From Clostridiales bacterium UBA6386 (lineage in GTDB: Bacteria > Bacillota > Clostridia > Oscillospirales > Oscillospiraceae), in assembly GCA_002437585.1 (NCBI GenBank), contig DJQM01000042.1, positions 1-51,619 on the forward strand: DNA of 51,619 bases, given 5' to 3'. Position numbers and translations under genes: made by a program. The notes below the pieces were generated by a model, which was given only the letters and a program-made list of their open reading frames with translations, searched no databases and was not told the origin of the DNA. Shown here piece by piece: positions 41,382 through 50,348 of the stretch; within the stretch, counting starts at the first letter, position 1, and each line of letters starts with the position of its first letter.

Positions 41382-42208
41382 TGCAGGTTCCCCCTGTCAA
41401 AAATCTTCGCGGCCAGGCCGCCCTTCAGATAATCCTCCAGCTGCCGGAAGGCCTGGGCAAGTCCTCCGGCCTCCGGGGCGGGGATGATCCGGTCTGCCGC
41501 AGCGCGCACCGATGGCATGGCCGTTTCCGGAGCGAAAAACAGCTCCGCCTCGGAGATCATCACCGTATCCGAGGGCGCGTCCCCGGCGGCGAAAACCCGC
41601 CGGTTTCCCAGCCTGCCGTTCAGCTCCCGGATGCCGGAGGCCTTGTTTACCCCGGCGGCAGTAAGCTCATAGAAGTGGGTGCTGGCTCGGTTGAGGGCAA
41701 ACCGCTCTGCCGGGAACAGTCTGGCAACCGCGGCCTCCAGCCGCTCCGGCTCGTCGCAGGTGAAGAGCACCTTGACGATGGCCTCCACCTCCTCCAGCCG
41801 GGCAGCGGGTGCCGTCCGATCCTCGGAAACGCCACGGGTCAGAAGCCGCAGATTGTCCCGGATCCGAAAAATCTCCTGAGCCGTGGACACGGTGACGCTG
41901 ATGTCCGGCTCCTGGATCATCAGCTCTTCCAGTGCCGGGAACACCGTTTCATCCAGATTGTGGATGACAATGGGCACATCCTTCTCAAAGTCATAGATCA
42001 CGGCTCCGCCGCACAGAATTCCGTAGGTGCCACCGGGAATCCAGGTCAGTAGCTTCCGCACGGCAGGCAGTGCCCGACCGGTACACAGGCAGAACTCGCC
42101 CCCCGCCTCCCGGAACCGGGCAATGGCACGCAGAACGGACTGCCGGGGCATCTGGCCGGTTTTCAGCAGTGTGCCGTCGATGTCGGATACAAACAGGATT
42201 TGATTCAT
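41378..42208 (-). CDS. HAD-superfamily (Cof-type, IIB) phosphatase
   Basis: It has 276 residues. The HAD motifs are FVSDIDGTLL (nucleophile Asp and acid Asp), CLCTGRALPAV (Thr) and a late GNRRVFAAGDAPSDTVMI (metal-site Asp pair), with a lysine in GVNKASGIREL. It probably dephosphorylates a sugar phosphate, for example as detoxification within the operon. Start choice is weak: four ATGs lie within 25 bases (42208, 42211, 42219 out of frame, 42223) and no ribosome site is seen. Expression may depend on read-through past the hairpin at 42239-42267. Confidence 0.82.
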   Translation of the reverse strand: MNQILFVSDIDGTLLKTGQMPRQSVLRAIARFREAGGEFCLCTGRALPAVRKLLTWIPGGTYGILCGGAVIYDFEKDVPIVIHNLDETVFPALEELMIQEPDISVTVSTAQEIFRIRDNLRLLTRGVSEDRTAPAARLEEVEAIVKVLFTCDEPERLEAAVARLFPAERFALNRASTHFYELTAAGVNKASGIRELNGRLGNRRVFAAGDAPSDTVMISEAELFFAPETAMPSVRAAADRIIPAPEAGGLAQAFRQLEDYLKGGLAAKIFDRGNLQ

Positions 42209-42238
42209 CATAGGATCATTCATAGATTCATAGGTTGA

Positions 42239-42267
42239 AAAGGCATCGAGGGTTACTCGATGCCTTT
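42239..42267 (-). terminator. Terminator-like hairpin after the binding-protein gene
   Basis: The 12-bp stem AAAGGCATCGAG with loop TAACC (minus strand) and CTCGATGCCTTT is followed by TTC. It stands 37 bases past the binding-protein stop and before the HAD and kinase genes, so it probably reduces their expression. Confidence 0.65.
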
Positions 42268-42303
42268 CCGGGTTTGTAAGGAGACAAGATGATCTTGGAA
42301 AGA

Positions 42304-43419
42304 TTAGAACTGCGTCTTCCACTCGTCGATGTTGTCCTTGGTGAAGCGCAGGGGGTCGCCCAGCAGAACCTGGGTGCCGCCGTCGTAGTACTCCTCCACA
42401 GTCTTGGTGCCCAAGCGGCCGGCGGTGATGGTATCGCCGACTTCGCCCTTGCATTCGCCGGTGGCCACGGAGTGGGTGGCGGCAGCGGCCAGGTAGCCCT
42501 GGTCATAGGGGTTCCACAGGTAGCAGTCGTAGCAAATGCCGTTCTCAATGTAAGGAGCCATTTCGGAAGGCAGACCAACACCGGTAACCTTGCAGTCAGA
42601 ACCCATATCCTGAATCACCTTGGCGGCGGCCAGGATGCCGACGGTGGTGGGACTGATAATAGCATCCAGATCGGGGTAGTTCTGGAGCATGGCCTGCGCC
42701 TCGGTGGTGGACTTGTCTGGCAGGTCGTCGCCGTAGGCGATTGGCAGGACGGTGATGTTCTTATAGTCGTCAGGATGGTCTTCCACTTCCTTGAGCATAG
42801 CGGCACACCAGTCCGCGTGAAGCTGACTCTCAGGCTGGGCGGACAGGATACCGATGGTACCGGTGGAGCCGGCACCGCCGCAGATAGCCAGAGCGGACTG
42901 CATCTGCATTCTGCCCAGCAGGTCAATGGAGGCCTGCTCAACGTGAACCACACGGGAGTCGGGGTTGGCGGCGGAGTCGAAGGTGACGACGGCAATGCCC
43001 TTGCCCATGGCCTGGGACAGGATGGGCTCCAGCGCGTCAAAGTCGGAAGCGATGACAGCGATGCCGTCCACGCCCTGCGCAATCAGCTGGGTGATTACCT
43101 CAATTTCCTTCTCAACGGTGGGCTCTTCCGTGCCGCGGTACATACAGCTGACACCGGTCTCTTCGCAGAACTGACGGAAGCCAATGTACATGTCGATGAA
43201 AATGGGGTCGGACAAGGTCTTGGAAACCATGATGTAGGTGGGTGCGTCCGCACCGGCGTTATAGTCCGCAGTGGGGGAATCATCCGCAGGAGCGGCAGCG
43301 TTGCTGTCAGTGTTGCCGCTGTCGGCGGCAGGGGCATCGGTTTTCGTAGTGCTGCCGCAGCCGGCCATCAGGCTCAGAACCATGCAGACAGCGAGTAATA
43401 GCGCTACCAGTTTTTTCAT
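42304..43419 (-). CDS. Sugar-binding lipoprotein, rhamnose-transporter (RhaS/LsrB-like) type
   Basis: It has 371 residues; AAAGGAGG precedes the ATG. The lipoprotein signal MKKLVALLLAVCMVLSLMAG is followed by Cys21 and a Ser/Ala/Asp linker. The mature fold is periplasmic-binding type I (APTYIMVSKTLSDPIFIDMY, GVDGIAVIASDFDALEPIL, GKGIAVVTFDSAANPDSR, DAIISPTTVGILAAAKVI). This arrangement suits rhamnose/autoinducer-2 type receptors more than ChvE. Its ATG overlaps the permease stop by 4 bases. The ligand is unknown. Confidence 0.85.
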   Translation of the reverse strand: MKKLVALLLAVCMVLSLMAGCGSTTKTDAPAADSGNTDSNAAAPADDSPTADYNAGADAPTYIMVSKTLSDPIFIDMYIGFRQFCEETGVSCMYRGTEEPTVEKEIEVITQLIAQGVDGIAVIASDFDALEPILSQAMGKGIAVVTFDSAANPDSRVVHVEQASIDLLGRMQMQSALAICGGAGSTGTIGILSAQPESQLHADWCAAMLKEVEDHPDDYKNITVLPIAYGDDLPDKSTTEAQAMLQNYPDLDAIISPTTVGILAAAKVIQDMGSDCKVTGVGLPSEMAPYIENGICYDCYLWNPYDQGYLAAAATHSVATGECKGEVGDTITAGRLGTKTVEEYYDGGTQVLLGDPLRFTKDNIDEWKTQF

Positions 43420-44456
43420 GTGTTTTTTCCTCCTTTATTTTCAAGCTTCCGGCCACGGAACTGCTCCTTGGCATCGGAAATAACTTGCTTCAGGTTGGGA
43501 ACTGCGCAGACGATGATAAGCAGCAGTCCAATGATGATTTTCAGAGTGTCGGAAGCCACGTTCACAAGTCCCGCACCATAGCGGATAAGACCAATGGTGA
43601 AAACGCCCAGAATCATGCCGCCTACGTTGCCCCGGCCGCCGGTGGTGGCCGCGCCGCCCAGGATGGCCATGGCAATGACTTCCATCTCATAGCCCTGGGC
43701 AATGCTGGCCCGGACGGAGTGGAGCTTGGCCGCCAGGAACAGACCCGCAAGAGCCGCACACAGACCATTGACGGTGAAGACGATCATCTTGATCCGATCG
43801 CAGTGGATGCCGGAGAAGTGAGAAGCCGTGCGGTTGGTGCCGGTGGCGAAGAGCTGTCGGCCGAACACCGTCCGGTGGATGAGGAAGCCGAAGATCACCG
43901 TCAGCACGATAAAGGAGAACAGAATTACGGGCAATCCCAAAACCTTGCCCCAGGCCAGATGGCTCAGCTGCTTGGCGTAGGTCTTCAGGGACTGATCCTC
44001 CAGCAGCATATAGGCAATGCCCCGGAAGAGAATCTGAGTACCCAGGGTGACGATGGTGGAGTTCAGCTCTGGGAATTTCACCAGCAGCATTCCGTTGAAG
44101 GCACCGCACAGTGCACCCACCAGCAGTGCTATGCACACACAGGCGGCGAAGGGCAGCCCCTGCTCTCCGCACCAGCCTGCTACACAGGCAGACAAGGTGA
44201 TGATGGAGGCGATGGAGATGTCGATTTCCCCCAGCACCAGCACCATCATGGTACCGTAAACCATCAGGCCTTTATCCATGAAGTTGATCATGGCATCCAT
44301 CAGGTTATTGTAGTTCAGGTAGTAGGGAGACAGGTTGATATTGATGATATTGACCGTCAGGAAAATCAGGATCAGGAAGGTTTCCCAACGGGAGAATACC
44401 TTACCGGCGATGCCGCGGGCATTTCTGGATTCGAGGGCAGTTTCAGGCTTTTTCAT
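43416..44456 (-). CDS. Sugar ABC transporter permease 2 (RhaQ-like)
   Basis: It has 346 residues and a typical BPD_transp_2 pattern of about ten helices, with FLILIFLTVNIININLSPYY near the start, GTMMVLVLGEIDISIASIIT, and RGNVGGMILGVFTIGLIRYG near the end. It overlaps the upstream permease by 14 bases. Two different permeases in one operon indicate a heterodimeric channel as in RhaPQ or LsrCD. Confidence 0.87.
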   Translation of the reverse strand: MKKPETALESRNARGIAGKVFSRWETFLILIFLTVNIININLSPYYLNYNNLMDAMINFMDKGLMVYGTMMVLVLGEIDISIASIITLSACVAGWCGEQGLPFAACVCIALLVGALCGAFNGMLLVKFPELNSTIVTLGTQILFRGIAYMLLEDQSLKTYAKQLSHLAWGKVLGLPVILFSFIVLTVIFGFLIHRTVFGRQLFATGTNRTASHFSGIHCDRIKMIVFTVNGLCAALAGLFLAAKLHSVRASIAQGYEMEVIAMAILGGAATTGGRGNVGGMILGVFTIGLIRYGAGLVNVASDTLKIIIGLLLIIVCAVPNLKQVISDAKEQFRGRKLENKGGKNT

Positions 44457-45465
44457 GCGCTTCCCTCCTAATCAAAGCTTTCTTGGATGCCCGGCGGAGC
44501 ACCAGAGAATTGATAACAACAGATACCAGGATTACCGCGCCGCGGATGGCTCTTTGCCAGAAGGAAGAGACCTGAATCAGCGGCAGGATGTTATTCAGGA
44601 TGCCGAACAGCAGGGAGCCCAACAGAACGCCGCAGATACTACCCGCGCCGCCGGTGATGGACACACCGCCCAGAACCACAGAAGCGATGACATTCAGCTC
44701 AAAGCTGGTAGCGGTGGTACCCTGGGCGCAGGCGTATTTGCACACCCACAGCACGCCTGCAAAGCCAGCAATCATACCGCTGATGACGTAGGCAATCCAC
44801 TTGTCCTTTTCCACCTTGATGCCGGAAATTCTCGCGCTTTCGGCGTTGCTGCCGATGGCGTAGAGCTGACGGCCGAACCGGGTGTGGCCCATGAAGATAA
44901 TACCGAAAATGCCCATGGCAATGGCGAAGAGCACCATGTAGTTAATACCCAGGAACTTTCCGGTGGAGATGGCCAGGAATTCCGGAGTCATATCCGTCTG
45001 GCTGACCCACTCGCCCTTGCTGAAGATGTAGATAACGCCCCGGAAAATATCGCAGGTGCCCAGGGTGCCGATCAGTGGGGCAATCCGAAGTTTGGCCACC
45101 ACAAAGCCGCTGATGATGCCGCAGATCAGCCCCACGCCAATGCCGATGGCAAAGACCAGAATCACGGGAATCTGTGGGTGATCCCGGAGCACCAGCACCG
45201 ATATCATGCCCGCAAGACCCATGACGGAGCCAACCGACAAATCAATGCCGCCGCTGACAATGACAATGGTCATGCCGATAGAGACGATAAGAAGCATGGA
45301 GGCTTCCCGCATCAGCTCATTGAGGTTGGAGGCGGACAGGAAGCTGCCGCCGGTTCGCAGCTGCACCAGGGTGCTGACCACGACGATCAGACAGATCAGC
45401 ACGCATTCCTGGGAGTGATTGGAAAACAGGCTGCGAAGAGGATTGTTTTTTGCGTTATTATTCAC
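44443..45465 (-). CDS. Sugar ABC transporter permease 1 (RhaP-like)
   Basis: It has 340 residues from a GTG start (AGGAGG 8 bases upstream), overlapping the ATPase stop by 8 bases. Helices include SMLLIVSIGMTIVIVSGGID, LSVGSVMGLAGMISVLVL and GAGSICGVLLGSLLFGILNN. It forms the transmembrane channel with the next permease. The family is CUT2. Confidence 0.87.
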   Translation of the reverse strand: MNNNAKNNPLRSLFSNHSQECVLICLIVVVSTLVQLRTGGSFLSASNLNELMREASMLLIVSIGMTIVIVSGGIDLSVGSVMGLAGMISVLVLRDHPQIPVILVFAIGIGVGLICGIISGFVVAKLRIAPLIGTLGTCDIFRGVIYIFSKGEWVSQTDMTPEFLAISTGKFLGINYMVLFAIAMGIFGIIFMGHTRFGRQLYAIGSNAESARISGIKVEKDKWIAYVISGMIAGFAGVLWVCKYACAQGTTATSFELNVIASVVLGGVSITGGAGSICGVLLGSLLFGILNNILPLIQVSSFWQRAIRGAVILVSVVINSLVLRRASKKALIRREAHEKA

Positions 45466-46981
45466 GGCCGGTTTCCTCCTTTAGCATAGTGTCCGCGGAG
45501 TTCATGGCGTAGGCCAGGAGCTTCTCCTGGGTGGCCTCGTCCCGGTTCAGAATCTTCACCAACTTGCCCTCATGCATGATGCCGATCCGGTCACTCATAG
45601 CAAGAACCTCCGGCATTTCGGAGGAGATGAGGACGATCGCGTAGCCCTTCTGGGCAAGCTCGCTCATGATCTCGTACATCTGGGATTTGGCGCCCACGTC
45701 CACACCCTTGGTAGGCTCGTCCAGAATCAGCACATCCAGGTCAACATTCAGAAGCTTTGCCAGAACCACCTTCTGCTGGTTGCCGCCGGACAGGGAATCG
45801 GCCTTGTCCAGGACACTGCGGCTCTTGATGCCCAGGGTCTTGCGGAAGGATTCCCCATCCCGCTGCTCGGATTTTACATCCAGTCCCAACAGGTGGCTGT
45901 ACTTTTTCAAGGAAGCAATGGTCTCGTTCCGGAAGATTTCCCAGGAAAGAAGCAGCCCCTGCTTCTGCCGGTCCTCCGGCAGGTAGCCCAGCCGGGCATC
46001 CATGGCCTGGGAGGGATGGGTGAAGTGAACCTCCTTGCCCTTGAGCACCACCGTACCGGACTGGTAGCCGGTGACACCGCAGATGGCCTGGCACACTTCG
46101 CTGCGGCCGGCACCTACCAGGCCTGTCAAGCCGAAGATCTCGCCCTTACGCACGTCAAAGCTCACATCGTGGAACACGCCGGTGCTGGTCAGGTGCTTGA
46201 CCTCCAGCACTACCTCGCCGATGTTCGGGGTCAGCTTGGGATATAGATCCTTAATCTCCCGGCCGACCATAGCCTGAACCAGGATCTCGTTGGTGATTTC
46301 CTTGATATCCCAGGTGCCGATGTAGGTAGCATCCCGGAAGACGGTGACCCGATCAGCCAGCCGGTACATATCCTCCAGACGGTGGGAAATAAAAAGAATG
46401 GATTTGCCCTGGTCACGGAGCTGCTCGGTAATCCGGTAGAGTTCCTCGCATTCCCGCTTGGACAGAGCCGCCGTGGGTTCATCCATAATCACGATTTCCG
46501 CATCGGCGGAAACTGCCTTGGATATCTCCACGATCTGCTGCTCGGCCACGCTCAGATTGCTCATTTTCGACTTAGGATTGATGTTCGAACCCAGGCTCTG
46601 CAGAAGCTCCGCTGCCTTCTGGTGCATATACTTCCAGTCGATGAGACCCAGTCTGTTGCACTTCATATGGCCGATGAAGATGTTCTCCGTCACCGTCAGC
46701 TGAGGATAGGCGGTGCTGTGCTGATAGACGGCGGCAATCCGGCAGGCAGCGGAATCGCTGGTGCTGCGGAAGAAGACCTCCTGTCCTTTGACGAAGATCC
46801 GGCCCTCGTCCGGCATATGCACACCAGTGATGACCTTGATCAGCGTGGATTTTCCGGCACCGTTTTCCCCCATCAATGCGTGAATTTCGCCTTTTCTCAG
46901 CTCAAATTGCACATTGTTCAGGGCTGTGACACCGGGGAATCGCTTGGTGATGTTTTCCAGTTTCAGGACAACGTTGTCCAT
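45458..46981 (-). CDS. Sugar ABC transporter ATP-binding protein (RhaT/RbsA type)
   Basis: It has 507 residues with two ABC halves. The first has GENGAGKSTLIKVI, signature LSVAEQQIVEISKAV and VIMDEPTAAL. The second has GLVGAGRSEVCQAI, signature LSGGNQQKVVLAKLL and LILDEPTKGVD. AAAGGGG lies before the ATG. It powers the importer with the two following permeases. It is a paralog of mmsA, but the two-permease context differs. Confidence 0.9.
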   Translation of the reverse strand: MDNVVLKLENITKRFPGVTALNNVQFELRKGEIHALMGENGAGKSTLIKVITGVHMPDEGRIFVKGQEVFFRSTSDSAACRIAAVYQHSTAYPQLTVTENIFIGHMKCNRLGLIDWKYMHQKAAELLQSLGSNINPKSKMSNLSVAEQQIVEISKAVSADAEIVIMDEPTAALSKRECEELYRITEQLRDQGKSILFISHRLEDMYRLADRVTVFRDATYIGTWDIKEITNEILVQAMVGREIKDLYPKLTPNIGEVVLEVKHLTSTGVFHDVSFDVRKGEIFGLTGLVGAGRSEVCQAICGVTGYQSGTVVLKGKEVHFTHPSQAMDARLGYLPEDRQKQGLLLSWEIFRNETIASLKKYSHLLGLDVKSEQRDGESFRKTLGIKSRSVLDKADSLSGGNQQKVVLAKLLNVDLDVLILDEPTKGVDVGAKSQMYEIMSELAQKGYAIVLISSEMPEVLAMSDRIGIMHEGKLVKILNRDEATQEKLLAYAMNSADTMLKEETGRE

Positions 46982-46996
46982 AGGCGTACCCCTTTC

Positions 46997-47815
46997 TTAT
47001 TCGTCCCGAAGCTTCAGGATCCGGGAGGCGTTAGACAGCATTACCGAAGGATCCTTGTAGCATTCGCTGTAGAGTTCGACGGTAGCGTAGCCGTCAAAGC
47101 CCGCCGCCTGTAATTCATGAAGGATATCCAGCACCGGCATGGTGCCGTCGTCCAGCCGGGTGTGGGAATCCGTTCTGCCATCGTTGTTGCAGATGTGGGC
47201 GTAATGCACCTTACCGGGCATTTTTTCCAGATAAGAGGCCACCGGCTCGTAGGCAATGTTCGGGGGGACGATGTCCACCATAGCCTCTACGTTTTCCATG
47301 CCGATGTCCGCCAGAGCCTCCGCGCAGTCGTCAGAGGTGGTGATGATGGGGCTTTCCATGGGGGTCAGAGACTCGATGACCAGAGTCACGCCTTTGGGCG
47401 CGGCATAGGTTGCCAGCAGGCGCATATTTTCCACAAACCGCTTCCAGCTGTCCCGTCTGGGGGTGACATAGCCCGGATGGTCAGCAACCAGCAGCATTCT
47501 GGGGCAGTGGATGCCGCTGCAGCCGTCAATGGCCAGTTTGAAGTATTCCAGGGCATCCCGCTGCTCGCGCCCATCCAGGGAGCACAGATTATAGGGCATT
47601 CCCAGTGCGTTGGGGGTATACATGGGAACTTCCAGACCGTACCGCTTCCGAAAATCCAGAATTTTCTGAATCTCCGCCTTATCTAAATCGAAGGGATAAG
47701 CATGGGGGCGTCCGCCCCAGATTTCCACTCCGTCAAAGCCAAGCCGCTGGGCGTCCCGGAAGGCTCGCTCCAGAGGAAACCGCCGATAGTCCAGGGAAAA
47801 GCAACCGAATTTCAT
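46997..47815 (-). CDS. TIM-barrel sugar phosphate epimerase, FrlC-like
   Basis: It has 272 residues with TAAGGAGG before the ATG. The xylose-isomerase-like AP-endonuclease-2 fold is clear. The N-terminal phrase AFRDAQRLGFDGVEIWGGRP is strikingly like fructoselysine 3-epimerase FrlC. Metal ligands are suggested by Glu in VIESLTPMES, Asp in AMVDIVPPN, His in YAHICNNDGRTDSH and Glu in YATVELYS. No fructoselysine deglycase is present, so a C3-epimerisation of a pentulose phosphate (as UlaE does) is an equally good reading. Confidence 0.82.
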   Translation of the reverse strand: MKFGCFSLDYRRFPLERAFRDAQRLGFDGVEIWGGRPHAYPFDLDKAEIQKILDFRKRYGLEVPMYTPNALGMPYNLCSLDGREQRDALEYFKLAIDGCSGIHCPRMLLVADHPGYVTPRRDSWKRFVENMRLLATYAAPKGVTLVIESLTPMESPIITTSDDCAEALADIGMENVEAMVDIVPPNIAYEPVASYLEKMPGKVHYAHICNNDGRTDSHTRLDDGTMPVLDILHELQAAGFDGYATVELYSECYKDPSVMLSNASRILKLRDE

Positions 47816-47827
47816 GTTATTTCCTCC

Positions 47828-48466
47828 TTATTGGCCGTAGGTCAGCCAGCCTTCCTTTTCCCGGCGGATAAGCTCCGGATCAATGGGTGGAATCTGCACC
47901 CCCATAGATCGGGCCAGCACATAGGTCTGGGCACTTTCCTCCAGGTATACCGCAGAGAACAGAGCCTCGTCCAGATCCTTACCATAGGCCAGCACCCCGT
48001 GGTGCTTCAGGATCACCGCCAGAGAGTCCCCGGCATATTCCACCGCCAGAATACCCATGCCGATATCCGAGGAGGGGGTAAAGGGTGCCACCTTCACCGG
48101 ATTGTGGCAGGCGTCGATCACCGTGACCAGAAACTCCGGCAGCTCGTCAGTGACGAAGCCAACCGCCGTAGCCCAGGGCTGGTGGGTGTGGATGATGGCG
48201 TTCACCTGAGGCATATGCGCATACATATAAATGAGTGCGGAGGAATCGCTGGAGGGCTTTCTTCTGCCTTCCACCAGCTGACACTTTCCGTCGATCAGGC
48301 ACACGTCCTCGTAGGTCATGGTCTCGTAGGCCATGCCGGATGGGGTAACCAGGTAGCGGTCATCGCCAACCCGCATACTCACGTTTCCGCCGGACAGGGA
48401 CACCAGCTTATTCCGCTTGATCTCCAGGGCTGTGTTCAGAATTTCCTGCTTTTCTTTTTCAAACAT
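47828..48466 (-). CDS. Class II aldolase/adducin family, AraD/UlaF-like
   Basis: It has 212 residues with AGGGAGG before the ATG, which overlaps the previous stop by one base (TAATG). Features: SLSGGNVSMR, TPSGMAYE, KPSSDSSALIYMYAHM, the zinc pair in AIIHTHQPWA, and LKHHGVLAYGKDLDEALFSA with a third metal His; the chain ends LTYGQ, like AraD. It may be a ribulose/xylulose-phosphate 4-epimerase or an aldolase of the FucA type. It is clearly different from the araD at 331-1029, which is longer and more typical. Confidence 0.85.
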   Translation of the reverse strand: MFEKEKQEILNTALEIKRNKLVSLSGGNVSMRVGDDRYLVTPSGMAYETMTYEDVCLIDGKCQLVEGRRKPSSDSSALIYMYAHMPQVNAIIHTHQPWATAVGFVTDELPEFLVTVIDACHNPVKVAPFTPSSDIGMGILAVEYAGDSLAVILKHHGVLAYGKDLDEALFSAVYLEESAQTYVLARSMGVQIPPIDPELIRREKEGWLTYGQ

Positions 48467-49113
48467 TATCGTTCCTCCCTATCCAGCATCCGCTGGAGCC
48501 GATCATACTGGGTCTCCGGATTCTCTACCCAGAGGGCTCTTCCTAAGATAACGGTATCCGCCCCGGCGGCCACCACTTTGGGCAGCCACTGCTCTGTGAT
48601 GCCGCCGTCCACCACAATGGAGATTTCCTTGGGCAGAAGAGCCCGAGCCTGGGCAATCTTCCCCAGAGCCCAGGGGTTGAACTGCTGTCCCCGGCCATCA
48701 GGTTCCGAGGTCATCAGCAGTACATAGTCCATATCCTCGATGTAAGGAGGCAGAGTACTCAGCGGTGCCATAAAGTTCAGAGCCAGGCCAGCCCGCCCTC
48801 CCTGCTGATGGATCCGATGCAGATGAGCCGCCGGAAAAATTCCGGACTCTACATGTACCGCAATGGATTTGACTCCCAGCTCCAGCAGATCATCAATGTA
48901 CTGCTCCGGACGGGTTACCATCAGATGTGCGTCCGCCTCCCGATCCGTGTAGGCCAACACGTCCCGGACGGTATGTAAGCCGAAGGTAATGTTATCAATG
49001 AAATTGCCATCTTCGATATCAAAATGAATTTTTTTGATTTTTCCGAGGCTGTCCAGTGATTTTTGCAGATTTAATTGATTGGCAGAGGCCATAGATGGGA
49101 TAAATATCGCCAT
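48466..49113 (-). CDS. Ribulose-phosphate 3-epimerase family protein
   Basis: It has 215 residues from the ATG at 49113, 6 bases after AAAGGGG; the ATG at 49137 lacks a site. Rpe-fold phrases are IKKIHFDIEDGNFIDNITFG, ADAHLMVTRPEQYIDDLLE, AVHVESGIFPAAHLHRI, GLALNFMAPL and VVDGGITEQWLPKVVAAGAD. The metal residues His, Asp, His and Asp are all seen. It is the first gene of the operon, directly after a good promoter. With BtpA and DeoR it recalls the E. coli sgc cluster (SgcE, SgcQ, SgcR). Confidence 0.85.
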   Translation of the reverse strand: MAIFIPSMASANQLNLQKSLDSLGKIKKIHFDIEDGNFIDNITFGLHTVRDVLAYTDREADAHLMVTRPEQYIDDLLELGVKSIAVHVESGIFPAAHLHRIHQQGGRAGLALNFMAPLSTLPPYIEDMDYVLLMTSEPDGRGQQFNPWALGKIAQARALLPKEISIVVDGGITEQWLPKVVAAGADTVILGRALWVENPETQYDRLQRMLDREER

Positions 49114-49151
49114 AGGCATCCCCTTTTCCTGACGCATTCTTTACATTCCGG

Positions 49152-49180
49152 ATTATAACATGATTTTTTCTGATTGTAAA
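49152..49180 (-). promoter_or_regulatory. Sigma-A promoter of the second sugar operon
   Basis: On the minus strand TTTACA and TATAAT are 17 bases apart; the start codon is about 40 bases beyond the -10. Confidence 0.82.
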
Positions 49181-49251
49181 TGAGCGATATTGTAAAAATC
49201 AGGGTGTCAATTTTGGTGATCCTGCCAAATTTTCGTGGTTTCAATGGGATT

Positions 49252-49300
49252 TTGATTTTTGCTATTGATTTATTATGATTCATTATGATATTATCTGATT
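49252..49300 (+). promoter_or_regulatory. BtpA-gene promoter and 10-base-phased candidate DeoR operator
   Basis: TTGATT (49252) and TATGAT (49274) lie 16 bases apart. In the same place four phased units follow at 10-base steps: TATTGATTT, ATTATGATTC, ATTATGATAT and TTATCTGATT. A related word, TTATGATTTT, lies in the deoR promoter at 50261-50270. Direct repeats in helical phase are typical of DeoR-family operators. Assignment to the adjacent regulator is inference. Confidence 0.5.
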
Positions 49301-49369
49301 GCAGCAGATTGCGTCACCCGCTGTCTGATCAAATTGGTCACTGATTATGAAAGGAATGAAACATCAATT

Positions 49370-50182
49370 ATGAATTGGATGGAAGAACTTTTTGGAGTAA
49401 AGAAACCGATCATCGCTATGTGCCACCTGCAGCCCCTGCCCGGTGATCCCTACTACGATCAGGAGAAGGGAATGGAGTATGTGCTCGAGTGCGCCCGGAA
49501 GGATCTGCATGCCCTGCAGAACGGCGGCGTGGACGGTGTTATGTTCTCCAATGAATTCAGCCTGCCCTACCTGACCAAGGTGGAGCCCATTACGATTGCC
49601 GCCATGGGCTGGGTCATCGGTGCGCTGAGAAGCGAGATCACCGTGCCCTATGGCGTCAACTGCCTGTGGGATCCCATCGCCTCCCTGGATCTGTGCGTGT
49701 CCGTCGGCGGCAAGTTCATCCGGGAGATCATCACCGGCGTTTACGCCTCTGACTTTGGTCTGTGGAATACCAACGTAGGTCAGACCGTCCGCCACAAGAT
49801 GGCCATTGGTGCCAAGGATGTGAAAATGCTCTACAATATTGTCCCCGAAGCCGCCAAGTATCTGGCCGACCGGAGCATTGAGGACATCGCCCGCTCCACC
49901 GAGTTCAACAACCGACCCGATGCTCTGTGCGTCTCCGGTCTGACGGCCGGCTCCGAGACCGACACCCAGGTGCTGAGCCGTGTGAAGAAGTCCGTGAAGC
50001 ACACCCCCATTCTGTGCAACACCGGCTGCAACAAGGACAATATCGTCCGGCAGCTATCTAACTCCGACGGTGCCGTCTGCGCCACCACCTTCAAGTACGA
50101 CGGCAAGTTTGAAAACGCCGTGGATGAGGCTCGGGTCAAGGAGTTCATGGACATCGTCAAGGCCTACCGGGAAACCCTGTAA
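49370..50182 (+). CDS. BtpA/SgcQ family protein
   Basis: It has 270 residues. The TIM-barrel-like BtpA family shows PIIAMCHLQPLPGDPYYDQE, GVDGVMFSNEFSLPYLTKVE, PYGVNCLWDPIASLDL, FIREIITGVYASDFGLWNT and DALCVSGLTAGSETD. The start is chosen after an AAAGGA site (14 bases, long); the TTG 36 bases upstream has no site. It is divergent from the sugar operon and 167 bases before deoR. The enzymatic role of this family in sugar clusters is not settled. Confidence 0.85.
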   Translation: MNWMEELFGVKKPIIAMCHLQPLPGDPYYDQEKGMEYVLECARKDLHALQNGGVDGVMFSNEFSLPYLTKVEPITIAAMGWVIGALRSEITVPYGVNCLWDPIASLDLCVSVGGKFIREIITGVYASDFGLWNTNVGQTVRHKMAIGAKDVKMLYNIVPEAAKYLADRSIEDIARSTEFNNRPDALCVSGLTAGSETDTQVLSRVKKSVKHTPILCNTGCNKDNIVRQLSNSDGAVCATTFKYDGKFENAVDEARVKEFMDIVKAYRETL

Positions 50183-50238
50183 TAGTCGGTTTTGGATAGA
50201 AAACGCTCGTTTTCCGGGAAAAATCGTCCATATATGCA

Positions 50239-50267
50239 TTGCATTGTGAGACAGGTTATGTTATGAT
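50239..50267 (+). promoter_or_regulatory. Sigma-A promoter of deoR
   Basis: TTGCAT and TATGAT are 17 bases apart, with the ATG about 80 bases further. The hairpin CAGGGCAG...CTGCCCTG (50279-50309) lies in the leader. The -10 overlaps a TTATGATT word shared with the operator candidate near 49272. Confidence 0.65.
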
Positions 50268-50348
50268 TTTATTGTAAACAGGGCAGTTGTCCATGGGCAG
50301 CTGCCCTGCTCCGCCAATGGCAAAATTGGTTCGAAGGGGTAGAAGATT

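Noticed and set aside
46997..47815. A full fructoselysine pathway based on the FrlC-like protein
   Set aside because: No FrlB deglycase or FrlD-type kinase is encoded in the window; only the epimerase resembles this pathway.
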